In this document: positions 1 to 8,593 of the stretch, in pieces
How positions within the stretch are numbered: the first letter of the stretch is position 1
Layout: each line of letters begins with the position of its first letter
Source: CAXBDP01 sp963974465
GTDB lineage: Bacteria; Bacteroidota; Bacteroidia; Cytophagales; Cyclobacteriaceae
Direction: 5' to 3' (one strand)
NCBI GenBank assembly: GCA_049340005.1
Contig: JBMPIY010000005.1
Length of the DNA: 64,000 bases
Made by a program: the position numbers and the translations under genes
The notes under the pieces: generated by a model
What the model was told of the DNA's origin: nothing
What the model saw: the letters and a program-made list of their open reading frames with translations, nothing else
Database searches by the model: none

Positions 1-86
1 ATCCGGGTATTGCTGCAGCTATTGCCATTCTTGCATCAGTTGTGGTCGGCCTCATTTTCTACTTTATTACTAAAAAGAGAAACTAA
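1..86 (+). CDS. C-terminal end of a membrane protein (partial)
   Basis: An open frame enters from the left edge (first full codon at position 3) and stops at the TAA at 84-86. The 27 residues visible are one hydrophobic helix rich in Ala, Ile and Val followed by a short basic tail (TKKRN). This is how the last transmembrane helix and cytoplasmic tail of a polytopic transporter usually looks. The family cannot be named from this fragment. The next gene starts 30 bases downstream on the same strand, so the two may be co-transcribed. Confidence 0.6.
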   Translation, partial: PGIAAAIAILASVVVGLIFYFITKKRN

Positions 87-116
87 ATTCATTGCGATTA
101 TTAAAACCCGTTTTAT

Positions 117-1067
117 ATGAAAACTTTAATAGCCTTAATATTCCTTCTACTTCAATCAATTTTTTCTTGTGCTCAAGTAGAGCCTGCGGAGTCAGATCCA
201 TTTCAAGAGATTCAATACTTTGCGGAGGTAGAAAAAGTAAGTCTTTCTGATAATATCGAAATTGCTTTTACCGATACGGGTGAAGGGGACAAAACATTGA
301 TCTTTATTCATGGGCTTGGTGGTTATCTGAAGCACTGGCAATACAATGTGCCTGACTTATCCAAAGAATTTCGTTGCATTGCAGTGGATTTGGCTGGCTA
401 CGGCAAATCCTCCAAAGGAGATTACTCAGGCTCCATGATTTTTCATGCTGAGGTGTTAGCTGAGTTTATTGAGAAATTGGATCTGCAAAATGTATGGCTA
501 GTTGGTCACAGCATGGGTGGGCAAATTAGCATGACTTTGGCTCTTGAAAACCCATCTCTGATTGAAGGATTAGTATTGGCTGCACCTGCCGGGATCGAAA
601 CTTTTACTGAAGTGCAAAAGGGTCTTTTTAGAAATACGGTAACTCAAACTACCATAATGAGCACTTCTGATGAGCAGATAAGAGCCAATCTTAAAATAAA
701 CTTTTTGGAGGAACACCCTTTTATTAATGAAATGGCAAATGACAGGATTGCAATCAAAGAGTCACCCTTATTCGCATCGCATGCAAAAACTGTGGCTGGA
801 GGTGTAGCCGGTATGGTAAATGAACCTGTTTTTGATCGCTTGGGCGACTTGATTCAACCATGTTTGGTTATATTTTCTAGCGATGACGCCCTTATCCCAA
901 ATCGGTTTATGAACCCAAATTCCTCAGCTCAAATATTAGCGAATACAGCAAAGGAACTTATCCCAAATGCGGAGATAAAAGTGATTTCCGGTGCAGGTCA
1001 TTTACTGCAAGTAGAAAAAGCATCGGAGTTCAATTCTATTTTGAGAAATTTCATTATTTCCAGATAG
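117..1067 (+). CDS. Alpha/beta hydrolase, probable lipoprotein
   Basis: A 316-aa serine hydrolase of the alpha/beta fold. The N-terminus is a hydrophobic signal ending in SIFSC, so Cys18 is a likely lipidation site and the enzyme probably sits on a membrane facing the periplasm or cell surface. The fold's landmarks are in order: oxyanion HG motif near residue 65 (FIHGLGG), nucleophile elbow VGHSMGG with Ser132, an acid in SSDDALIP (Asp257), and His295 in SGAGH. A start at 117 places the signal peptide directly at the N-terminus. The substrate is unknown; family members cleave esters, lactones or C-C bonds. The gene is followed by a long AT-rich gap, so it probably ends a transcription unit. 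Confidence 0.85.
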   Translation: MKTLIALIFLLLQSIFSCAQVEPAESDPFQEIQYFAEVEKVSLSDNIEIAFTDTGEGDKTLIFIHGLGGYLKHWQYNVPDLSKEFRCIAVDLAGYGKSSKGDYSGSMIFHAEVLAEFIEKLDLQNVWLVGHSMGGQISMTLALENPSLIEGLVLAAPAGIETFTEVQKGLFRNTVTQTTIMSTSDEQIRANLKINFLEEHPFINEMANDRIAIKESPLFASHAKTVAGGVAGMVNEPVFDRLGDLIQPCLVIFSSDDALIPNRFMNPNSSAQILANTAKELIPNAEIKVISGAGHLLQVEKASEFNSILRNFIISR

Positions 1068-1525
1068 CATCCGTTCTGAGTATAAATATTCAAAGCTATC
1101 AAATTTGATTTTTTCTAATAATAAGAATCTTTATATTTTAAGTAATTTCTAGTTGAGATATTGTAAAATTACCAAAATATAGCTTTAAGTAATGTTTTTC
1201 ATTCCTATTGATCAGAAATTACAGTAAATCTTCAATATAAATATTCTAATATTTGCTCTTTTTTCTTATTTATAAACTGTCTAAAGAGTATATAAATATT
1301 TTAATATGGCCATTTTTACCATTTAAAGATATCTCTTGTAACTCGCTGATTTTCAATTGTTAACAAAGTTGTTTTTCTTCAAGTTGCAGAGTTAAAATAT
1401 CTAAAAATTGTATTTTGGCAGAATTTTATCTTTAAAAATCATTTTTCATCAAAATTATATTTTGCAATTCAATTTTACTTTAAATAGCTTTCGATTGCTG
1501 TAAATAAAATTAAACCCTAAAAATT
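1068..1525. promoter_or_regulatory. AT-rich 458-bp leader of the TonB receptor gene
   Basis: No coding frame is convincing here. The decamer TATAAATATT occurs three times, at 1081-1090, 1236-1245 and 1291-1300. A perfect 10-bp palindrome TTGTTAACAA lies at 1357-1366. I find no exact TAnnTTTG box; TATTTTG-like near-matches lie around 1410 and 1457. The length and the repeated words suggest a regulated promoter for the receptor downstream, but this is inference. Confidence 0.4.
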
Positions 1526-4039
1526 ATGATGAAGAAATACCTTATGTTGACCTTACTGCTATTGGTAATTTCAGGCTCTGCATGGGCTCAAACTGCCAGT
1601 ATTAAAGGTAAGATTGTCGATGCAGAAACCGAAGAGCCATTGATTGGCGTGAACCTTAAATTGGAAGGCACCTCTCGAGGAGCGGTCACTGATTCCAATG
1701 GTGATTTTGTGATTGCCAATGTACCCACGGCAGTTTATAAATTGGTAGCAACCTATGTTGGATATGCTACTTTTTCCAGCGTAGTAGCAGTGTCTACTTC
1801 CGATGTTGATCTTGGCCAAATAAGCATGGGTCAAACCTACTTATTGGGGGAAGAGATTGTTGTGTCAGCAACAAGACGTCCTGAGAAACTTACCGAAGCT
1901 CCAGCAGCCATAAGCGTAATTACAAGTAGAGATTTAGAAGAGTTGCCATCTTTTAATGTGGGTGAATTGTTGAATAAAGTGCAAGGCGTTGAAGTTGTTC
2001 GTTCAGGTGTGATTGGCATTGGTATCAATGCACGTGGATTCAATAGCGCATTTAATGTGCGCATGTTCCAAATGAATGATGGCAGAAATGGGATGCTCCC
2101 AGGTGGTACAGGATTGCCAGCCGGTTTCTATAATACCATTATCAAAGAAGATATCGAAAGAGTAGAAGTGATTTTAGGTCCGGCATCCGCACTTTATGGA
2201 CCTAATGCACATGCAGGAGTTGTTAATACGATCACAAAGGATCCTCGAGCAAGTGAAGGTACCACAGTAGTATTGGGAGCAGGTAACCAAAATGTTCTTT
2301 CCACCCGCCTTCGTCATGCTCAAGTATTGAACGATAAATTGGCTTTCAAAACAAACTTCGAATATACCAAAGGTACTGACTTCGAATTTGTTGATTCTGT
2401 TTATGTAAACAATGTAGGCGTACCTGAATTAGATCCAAATTTTGATTTTGAAAGCTTACGATTTGGCAGTGCACTTTATTATAGTGTAAATGATGATGCA
2501 GATATCATTGTAGATTATGGTTTTGGTCGTGGATCAAACATAGGTGTGACTAACCTTGGTCGAAACCAAATCGAGGATTGGACATTCAGTTATCTACATG
2601 GTAGATATGTTTCGCCAAGAATATTTGCGCAAGTGTATAATACTTGGAATGATGCTGGAAATACAATTCAAATCAATGGTAGAACAACCAATTATTACAC
2701 TTTGCTAGCTCAAGGTAAAACACAAGCAGAAGCCCGTGAATTATCTACTAAACCAGTTTCAGAAGGTGGAGTTGGTTTCCCTGGCTTTATCGATAATAGC
2801 TCTCGCTTAAATGGTGAAGTGCAATACAATAACAATTACGAAGGCTTCAATTTTATAGTAGGCGCAAGCTTTCAGCGTGATCAAGCATTTAGCGATGGCA
2901 CTTATCTTTATGATGTAAATGGAGATATAATCATCAATCAGTTTGGTGGAGTTGTTCAGGTAGAGAAAGATCTTACAAACAACTTGAAATTCACAGGTGC
3001 GGCTCGTGTAGATAAGCACGACTACTACGGTACACAATTTAGTCCTCGTCTAGCTTTGACAATGAATGGAGCGGGAGGTACTTTCCGTACTACTTATGGT
3101 CGAGCTTATGCTGCTCCATCTATTCAGTTCTTGGAGTTTTTGTTCCCATTTGCAGGTGGTGCAATCATCGGTTCTGGTCAAGGACTTACTGTGCAGGAGT
3201 TTAGTCAAAGCTTAATTACTGGCGAGACTACATTGGGAGCAACACGTGAAATCGATCCCTTGAAGCCAGAAAGTGTACAAACGGTAGAGTTCGGTTACAA
3301 AGGAAGTCCTGCTAAGAATGTATTCTTTGACGGTACATTATGGTATTCAGCTTCAAGAGATTTTGTAAGCCCTGCAGTAAGCTTATTCGCTGTAAATAAT
3401 CAAACATTTGCTATTGAAGGCGAAAAGATTATTGCAAGAGGAGATACTCCTATACCTGCAGAATACGGAAATTTACATATTACTTACTTAAACTTCGGAC
3501 AAGTGAATAGCTGGGGAGCTGATTTTGGTGTAAACATCGGTTTGAATGATAACTACAGTATCGGTGTGAAATACTCATACTTTGATTCTGATATTACTGA
3601 TGATGATAAATTTGAAGATGATGAGAATCTTCAAAGAGTATCTCCAGCAGTAAGAGAATCGCTTAGATATTTAAATGCAGCACAAAACCGCTTCAATTTC
3701 AACTTCAGTGCTAGAAATTTGATGGACGATAAGCTTTTTGCATCATTAAATGTGCGAGTAGTTCCTGAGTTTGATTTCCGTTCTGGGCAGCAAATAGCTA
3801 CTGCAGCTGGTGCAAATTCAAGAGTTCCGGGCTCGCTTTACAACTACGGTCCGCTTGGTGGATTCACTTCAGTAGATTTATCTGCCGGATACCAAATTAG
3901 CGATTATGTAAGTTTTGGGGCAGGAGTTTCCAACTTGTTCGATGTTGATCAAAGAGAATTTGTTGGTTCGCCAATGATCGGCAGATTATTCAGCGCCGAA
4001 TTGAAGCTGCAATTGCCTCCAATCAAAAGAAAAAATTAA
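1526..4039 (+). CDS. TonB-dependent outer-membrane receptor
   Basis: An 837-aa outer-membrane active transporter. It starts with a signal peptide ending SAWA-Q. Residues about 24-90 form a carboxypeptidase-regulatory-like beta-sandwich (GKIVDAETEEPLIGVNL, then GYATF), the Bacteroidota N-terminal extension. A plug domain follows from about residue 110 (VVSATRRPEKL, ARGFNS, VEVILGPASALYGPNAHAGV), then a long beta-barrel. There is no SusD-like partner next to it, so the ligand is more likely a siderophore, vitamin or small organic molecule than a polysaccharide. The protein ends PPIKRKN rather than with the usual terminal aromatic residue of barrel proteins. ATG codons at 1526 and 1529 are equally possible. 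A hairpin follows the stop, and the gene carries one copy of the octamer at 3071. Confidence 0.92.
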   Translation: MMKKYLMLTLLLLVISGSAWAQTASIKGKIVDAETEEPLIGVNLKLEGTSRGAVTDSNGDFVIANVPTAVYKLVATYVGYATFSSVVAVSTSDVDLGQISMGQTYLLGEEIVVSATRRPEKLTEAPAAISVITSRDLEELPSFNVGELLNKVQGVEVVRSGVIGIGINARGFNSAFNVRMFQMNDGRNGMLPGGTGLPAGFYNTIIKEDIERVEVILGPASALYGPNAHAGVVNTITKDPRASEGTTVVLGAGNQNVLSTRLRHAQVLNDKLAFKTNFEYTKGTDFEFVDSVYVNNVGVPELDPNFDFESLRFGSALYYSVNDDADIIVDYGFGRGSNIGVTNLGRNQIEDWTFSYLHGRYVSPRIFAQVYNTWNDAGNTIQINGRTTNYYTLLAQGKTQAEARELSTKPVSEGGVGFPGFIDNSSRLNGEVQYNNNYEGFNFIVGASFQRDQAFSDGTYLYDVNGDIIINQFGGVVQVEKDLTNNLKFTGAARVDKHDYYGTQFSPRLALTMNGAGGTFRTTYGRAYAAPSIQFLEFLFPFAGGAIIGSGQGLTVQEFSQSLITGETTLGATREIDPLKPESVQTVEFGYKGSPAKNVFFDGTLWYSASRDFVSPAVSLFAVNNQTFAIEGEKIIARGDTPIPAEYGNLHITYLNFGQVNSWGADFGVNIGLNDNYSIGVKYSYFDSDITDDDKFEDDENLQRVSPAVRESLRYLNAAQNRFNFNFSARNLMDDKLFASLNVRVVPEFDFRSGQQIATAAGANSRVPGSLYNYGPLGGFTSVDLSAGYQISDYVSFGAGVSNLFDVDQREFVGSPMIGRLFSAELKLQLPPIKRKN

Positions 4040-4074
4040 TTGTAAATAGGGTTTCTGTAAATTGAATGGAAGAA

Positions 4075-4100
4075 AAGTACCGATATACTTGTCGGTACTT
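4075..4100 (+). terminator. Hairpin terminator after the TonB receptor gene
   Basis: Perfect 9-bp arms AAGTACCGA (4075-4083) and TCGGTACTT (4092-4100) enclose an 8-nt loop, followed by a pyrimidine-rich stretch. It lies 35 bases after the receptor stop and before the next gene's start at 4172. Confidence 0.6.
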
Positions 4101-4171
4101 CCTTTCAGTTTTGCAATGAGTTTTATTGACTTAATAGAATTCCTTGCTTGATTTTTAAATAATCGAAAGCG

Positions 4172-5014
4172 ATGCAATCAAAATATATTCAAACAAATGG
4201 TGTAAGGCTTCATTATTTGGAGGCGGGGCGGGGTAAGCCTATAATTGTGATGCATGGTCTAACGGCAAATGCAAATGCTTTTGACGGACTTATTACGCAT
4301 GGTTTTGCAGATTTAGGTCATATCTATTCAGTTGACTTGCGAGGAAGAGGCAAGAGTGAACAACCTCCCGCTGATTATTCGATGAAAGCCCATTCCAAAG
4401 ATATTATCGGGATGATGGATTTATTGGGTTTGGAAAAGGTGATTCTTGTTGGGCATTCATTTGGAGCCTTAATGAGTTGGTATTTATACAGTCTAATTCC
4501 TCACAGAATAGAGAAAATTGTTTTTATTGATGCAGCTGCTAGACTACACCCTGATACTCGAGAACTACTCCAGCCTACCATGAGTCGCTTAGGTAAAATT
4601 TATACTTCTTACAAAGAGTATATGAATTGGGTTCGTGAAGCACCATTTTTAGCAGATGCATGGGATGAGGATATGCAATCGTACTTCGATGCCGATATTG
4701 AGTTTTTAGCTGATGGACAAGTAACATCAAGATCAAAACCAGTGCATATTATCGAAGCCGTAAATGGTGTATTTGAAGAAAATTGGGAGCCATTGATTAG
4801 AAACACGAGTATCCCAAGTTTGCTTATAAATGCAACTGGAGCCTATGGAGATGAAAATTCGCCACCTTTGCTGCCAAAGGAATTAGCCAAAGAAACTGTA
4901 GAAATGATGCCAAATTGTCAATATTTGGAAGTTGAGGGCAACCATCAAACAATGATGTATGGCAAGGGAGCAAAACAGATAGTGCATGCCATCAAAGATT
5001 TCTTATCTAAATAA
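4172..5014 (+). CDS. Alpha/beta hydrolase
   Basis: A 280-aa cytoplasmic alpha/beta hydrolase without a signal peptide. Visible landmarks are VMHGLTANA (oxyanion region, about residues 27-35), DLRGRGKS (55-62), the nucleophile elbow VGHSFGA with Ser96, a probable acid Asp227 in AYGDENSPP, and His258 in EGNHQ. The thiolase-family gene starts only 33 bases after the stop, so the two probably form an operon. That pairing suggests the hydrolase acts on an acyl or ester compound in the same pathway, but its substrate is not recognisable. The octamer at 4364 is read here in the antisense direction, as codons for PPA. Confidence 0.8.
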   Translation: MQSKYIQTNGVRLHYLEAGRGKPIIVMHGLTANANAFDGLITHGFADLGHIYSVDLRGRGKSEQPPADYSMKAHSKDIIGMMDLLGLEKVILVGHSFGALMSWYLYSLIPHRIEKIVFIDAAARLHPDTRELLQPTMSRLGKIYTSYKEYMNWVREAPFLADAWDEDMQSYFDADIEFLADGQVTSRSKPVHIIEAVNGVFEENWEPLIRNTSIPSLLINATGAYGDENSPPLLPKELAKETVEMMPNCQYLEVEGNHQTMMYGKGAKQIVHAIKDFLSK

Positions 5015-5047
5015 GTTTTCCTACATTTCTGTAAATGATTACTTAAG

Positions 5048-6241
5048 ATGGAAAAGCCGGTTCAAATAATTGGAGCTTACAACACCAAATTTGGTAAGCT
5101 TGAAGATCAAACCCTCTATTCGCTTTATGCAGAAGCTGCTATTGGAGCGATTGAGGATGCAGGAATTGAAGCCAAGGACATTAATGGCATATTTGTAGGA
5201 AATTATAGTGGTGGAGCATTTAATAATCAAGAACATATTGCGCCATTCGGAGTGAATATATTGCCTGAGCTTAGGCATAAACCGATGTATAGGACCGAAA
5301 ATGCTTGTGCATCTGGAAGTTCAGCAGTGCATATGGCCATTATGGCTATTCAATCAGGAATGATGGATACGGCATTGGTAATTGGTGTAGAAAAGATGAA
5401 CACCCTCAATACCAAAGATACTACCAGAGCTTTGTCTATGGCATCCTACTGGCCGATTGAGGGGAATGAGCAATACACTTTTCCAGGGCTATTTGCCGAA
5501 TATGCCAAAGGCTGGATGGCAAAATTTGGATACTCTGAAACCCAATTAAGGAATTGGCTAGCACAAATATCAGCTAAAGCATATACCTATGCTGTGGACA
5601 ACCCTTTAGCTCATATTCAAAAAGCTCGTACTGCCGAGGATATTTTGGCTTTGCCAGACGAAAAAAATCCAATGATTGCCTATCCACTACGCTTACACGA
5701 TTGCTCTTTGATATCAGATGGCGCCGCTGGAATAGTAATTTCAAGGGAATCTAGATTAAATTTGAAATCTAGTGTAGAAATAGCTGGATTTTACAATGCT
5801 TCTGATTATCTTGACCTCGTAAATGGCAAAAGACCAAATTTTCTACTTGAAGGAGCAGCTTTTGCAGTAGAAAAATCTTTAAAAATGGCGGGTGTCAAAA
5901 TTAAAGATATACAGGTAGCTGAAGTGCATGATTGCTTCACAATAACTGAGCTCCTTATATATAGCGCTATGGGTTTAGCAAAAAGCGGGAGGGAGTTTGA
6001 AGTTTTAGAAAGTGGAGATGTTTTTTTGGGTGGCAAATGTGTAATCAACCCTTCGGGAGGTTTAAAAGCAAAAGGTCATCCAGTTGGAGCTACTGGAGTT
6101 TCAATGCATGCCCTCATTTATAAGCAATTGCTAGGTGAAGCCATTGGCAAGCAAGTAAAAAATGCTGAAATTGGAATGACGCTAAATGTCGGAGGTTCCG
6201 GAGCGTCTAATATGATATCCGTAATGCGGAGGATTGCCTAA
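5048..6241 (+). CDS. Thiolase family protein (SCP2-thiolase-like)
   Basis: A 397-aa thiolase-fold enzyme. The acyl-accepting cysteine is Cys87 in NACASGS. A second signature, VHDCFT, and GHPVGATG (His about residue 344) complete the active site. The C-terminal loop reads GGSGASN instead of the CGGG of classical acetyl-CoA acetyltransferases, and VHDCFT is characteristic of the sterol-carrier-protein-X/SCP2 branch. The reaction is therefore probably thiolytic cleavage or condensation of a 3-oxoacyl-CoA, with the natural substrate unknown. It follows the hydrolase by 33 bases. A bidirectional hairpin after its stop separates it from the convergent GNAT-nitrilase gene. An octamer copy at 5985 is read as SGRE. 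Confidence 0.85.
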   Translation: MEKPVQIIGAYNTKFGKLEDQTLYSLYAEAAIGAIEDAGIEAKDINGIFVGNYSGGAFNNQEHIAPFGVNILPELRHKPMYRTENACASGSSAVHMAIMAIQSGMMDTALVIGVEKMNTLNTKDTTRALSMASYWPIEGNEQYTFPGLFAEYAKGWMAKFGYSETQLRNWLAQISAKAYTYAVDNPLAHIQKARTAEDILALPDEKNPMIAYPLRLHDCSLISDGAAGIVISRESRLNLKSSVEIAGFYNASDYLDLVNGKRPNFLLEGAAFAVEKSLKMAGVKIKDIQVAEVHDCFTITELLIYSAMGLAKSGREFEVLESGDVFLGGKCVINPSGGLKAKGHPVGATGVSMHALIYKQLLGEAIGKQVKNAEIGMTLNVGGSGASNMISVMRRIA

Positions 6242-6293
6242 TAGAATCCATTTTTTGCCCAACATGATTGGATTTCTTTAAAGGGTAGTTTAG

Positions 6294-6334
6294 GGACAGG
6301 AGAGGAAGTTGCGAAATTTCCTCTCTCTGTGTCC
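6294..6334. terminator. Hairpin between convergent genes
   Basis: The arm GGACAGGAGAGGAA (6294-6307) pairs with TTTCCTCTCTCTGTGTCC (6317-6334), with a small bulge. It sits in the 99-bp gap between the stops of the thiolase and the GNAT-nitrilase gene and could serve both. Confidence 0.6.
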
Positions 6335-6340
6335 TTAAAT

Positions 6341-7885
6341 TTAAACCAAGTCGATTTCTATACCCGTCTTCGTTCTTACTTCAAACAAATCAGTTCTTCT
6401 GTCAAGCAAGTTTCTTACACTTCCTTGTAAGTGCAATTCCTTCAAAAGATCTAAATCTACATCTACAATCAAGGTCATCTCTGTATTTGGCGTAGTTTCC
6501 GCCTTTACTGCATTGGTAGGAAAGGCAAAATCTGATGGAGTAAATACCGCTGATTGAGCATACTGAATATCCATGTTTTCTACATTGGGTAAGTTACCCA
6601 CGCAACCTGCGATAGCTACATAGCATTCATTTTCAATTGCTCTTGCTTGAGCGCAACGTCTTACACGCATATAGCCATTTTGAGTATCAGTAAGGAATGG
6701 TACAAAGAGAATTTGCATTCCCAGCTCTGCATAAAGTCTAGCTAATTCTGGAAATTCCACATCATAGCAAATCATAATTCCGATTCTGCCACAATCCGTG
6801 TCGAATAAGCGAAGTTTATTGCCGCCAACCATACCCCAGGAGGTAATTTCACTTGGTGTAATATGAATTTTATCATATCGTTCAACGCTTCCGTCTCTAC
6901 GACATAAGTAACCCACATTTAGTAATTTGTTTTCCTCTAGCAGAGGCATGCTACCTGTGATGATATTTACATTGTAGCTCACCGCAAGTTCGGCAAATCG
7001 CTGTCGAAGTGGTTCGGTGTATTTTGCTAATTCACGAATTGCTTGTGCTTCGGACAAGTTATTGTAAGGAGCCATCAATGGAGCATTGATGTATTCAGGA
7101 AAAAGGATAAAATCTGACTTGTAGCCACTTATTGCATCCACAAAAAACTCTACTTGGGTTACAAGCGCATCCAAGTCCGGGAATGAACGCATTTGCCATT
7201 GTACCAAACCTAGTCTTACAACCGATGGATTTCTATTAAGAATCGGCTCATTTTTTTCGTAATAGATATTGCTCCACTCCAAAAGTACAGCATATTCTAG
7301 CGAAGATTTATCGCCTGCTAGATAGTTTTTGATAATCTTTTTTGGATGAAAATCATTGGCCAATTGAAAGCTCAACGTAGGGTCGAAGAGTTCTTGTTTT
7401 TTTACCTTTTCGATGTATTCTCTAGGAGTCATTTCATAAGAATACTTGCTATAATTAGGAATTCGGCCTCCCATCATTAATGAGCGGAGGTTCAGGTTTT
7501 CGCAAAGCTCTTTTCGAGTATCGTACAGTCTTCTGCCCAAACGCATTCCTCTATATTCCGGATGAACGAACATCTCTATTCCATATAGTACATCTCCTTT
7601 TGGATCGTGCGTATCGAAAGTGTAATTGCCCGTAATTTCCTTGTAGGAATGGTTTTTCTCAGCAAGTTTAGCATTTACAATTATCGAAAATGCACAAGCC
7701 ACCGCTTTTCCATTCACAATCACACAAAGTTGCCCTTCTGGAAACACGTCCATCAATTTTTCTAATTGGCTTTCCCGCCAGTATTGTTCCTGCATACTTG
7801 GGTAAGCCTCTTTCATTGTCTCCTTCAAATCGAGATAATCGTCTAATTGAAGGTTTCTTAACTCTATATTTAATTGATCTGTCAT
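6341..7885 (-). CDS. Bifunctional GNAT acetyltransferase / carbon-nitrogen hydrolase
   Basis: A two-domain enzyme of 514 aa when started at the ATG at 7885 (MTDQLN). An upstream in-frame ATG at 7915 adds ten residues of non-conserved look. The N-terminal domain (about residues 5-180) is a GNAT acetyltransferase with an acetyl-CoA-binding stretch RGMRLGRRLYD. The C-terminal domain (about 220-505) is a nitrilase-superfamily amidase with its Glu-Lys-Cys triad: Glu264 in FPEY, Lys339 in YDKIH, Cys373 in MICYDVEFPE. The same fusion is known from Bacillus YhcX-type proteins, whose substrate is not established. An exact TAnnTTTG box (TAAATTTG, 7891-7898 on the minus strand) ends only 5 nt before this ATG, which supports the start and suggests a leaderless or very short-leader mRNA. 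Confidence 0.88.
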   Translation of the reverse strand: MTDQLNIELRNLQLDDYLDLKETMKEAYPSMQEQYWRESQLEKLMDVFPEGQLCVIVNGKAVACAFSIIVNAKLAEKNHSYKEITGNYTFDTHDPKGDVLYGIEMFVHPEYRGMRLGRRLYDTRKELCENLNLRSLMMGGRIPNYSKYSYEMTPREYIEKVKKQELFDPTLSFQLANDFHPKKIIKNYLAGDKSSLEYAVLLEWSNIYYEKNEPILNRNPSVVRLGLVQWQMRSFPDLDALVTQVEFFVDAISGYKSDFILFPEYINAPLMAPYNNLSEAQAIRELAKYTEPLRQRFAELAVSYNVNIITGSMPLLEENKLLNVGYLCRRDGSVERYDKIHITPSEITSWGMVGGNKLRLFDTDCGRIGIMICYDVEFPELARLYAELGMQILFVPFLTDTQNGYMRVRRCAQARAIENECYVAIAGCVGNLPNVENMDIQYAQSAVFTPSDFAFPTNAVKAETTPNTEMTLIVDVDLDLLKELHLQGSVRNLLDRRTDLFEVRTKTGIEIDLV

Positions 7886-7890
7886 AATCT

Positions 7891-7898
7891 CAAATTTA
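7891..7898 (-). promoter_or_regulatory. Candidate -7 box of the GNAT-nitrilase gene
   Basis: TAAATTTG on the minus strand is an exact match to the Bacteroidota -7 consensus TAnnTTTG and ends 5 nt before the ATG at 7885. Transcription would begin at or next to the start codon. No clear -33 TTTG is seen at the usual distance, so confidence is moderate. Confidence 0.4.
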
Positions 7899-7969
7899 AA
7901 ATACGGGAATCTCAAGCATTCATTTTTAGCTTTTGAGCAAACTCCTCCCGCTTTTACAAAATTACTTCA

Positions 7970-8003
7970 TTTATGATGTATAAGATTTATTATCTATCAT
8001 AAA
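7970..8003. promoter_or_regulatory. Nested dyad in a divergent intergenic region
   Basis: Perfect 8-bp arms TTTATGAT (7970-7977) and ATCATAAA (7996-8003) enclose a smaller inner dyad ATAA-gat-TTAT (7980-7990). It lies between the diverging GNAT-nitrilase gene and the small STAS-like gene, a position expected of an operator. An octamer copy lies nearby at 7944-7951. Confidence 0.4.
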
Positions 8004-8155
8004 CTTTGCAATTGAAATAGGAATAGGTTCAATTATTATATTTTCGCAATTCCTAAGGTTTTAAAATAAGAATCTAGAGCCAAAAAACCAATTTTGCTTG
8101 GCTTAAGCATAATCGGTAGGAGAATTAATGATGCATTTGTAAATTAGAACTTCAA

Positions 8156-8593
8156 ATGCCACAAATTGCTTTTATGGATATTTTATATGCAAAGAATGTC
8201 GTCGAAATTTTACTAAATAAGGAGCATTCTTATTTGCGGATCAATTGGGAAGGAAAAGTTGCTAAGCAAGATTATATCGACGCTTTGGAATTTTGCATTC
8301 AGTATTTGCAAGAGCGTGATATTAATAAAATTTTGGTCGATCAGCGGCAAATCCTCCCACTTACACCCGATGAGCAAGCGTGGCTTGTAAGATCATGGTT
8401 TCCAAGGTTTTTGGATCCAATTGGTGGCAGAGCCTATTTGGCAATAATTTCTTCTCAAATGACTTTTCGGGATTTGTCGAGTAAAAGCATTGCGAAAAGA
8501 CTTTTGGATAAATACCATGATTTGACTATTCAGTATTTTAGTGCGGAAACTCCTGCGATTAAATTTATCGAGAATCCTGAGTTGCAGGATTAG
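8156..8593 (+). CDS. Small STAS/SpoIIAA-like protein
   Basis: A 145-aa protein with no signal peptide or membrane segment. The pattern of short strands and helices (YLRINWEGKV, then an amphipathic helix, then ILVDQRQILPLTPDE, then RAYLAIIS) resembles STAS/SpoIIAA-like proteins described in Bacteroidota, but no active residue confirms it. Its stop overlaps that of the convergent permease gene by 4 nt (8590-8593). It has its own upstream region facing the dyad at 7970-8003 and is probably monocistronic. Function unknown. Confidence 0.6.
   Translation: MPQIAFMDILYAKNVVEILLNKEHSYLRINWEGKVAKQDYIDALEFCIQYLQERDINKILVDQRQILPLTPDEQAWLVRSWFPRFLDPIGGRAYLAIISSQMTFRDLSSKSIAKRLLDKYHDLTIQYFSAETPAIKFIENPELQD

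Noticed and set aside
6051..6060. TTCGGGAGG near the end of the thiolase gene, and similar near-matches at 33973, 34196, 36447, 47946 and 60134
   Set aside because: Each differs from the octamer by at least one base and was not counted.
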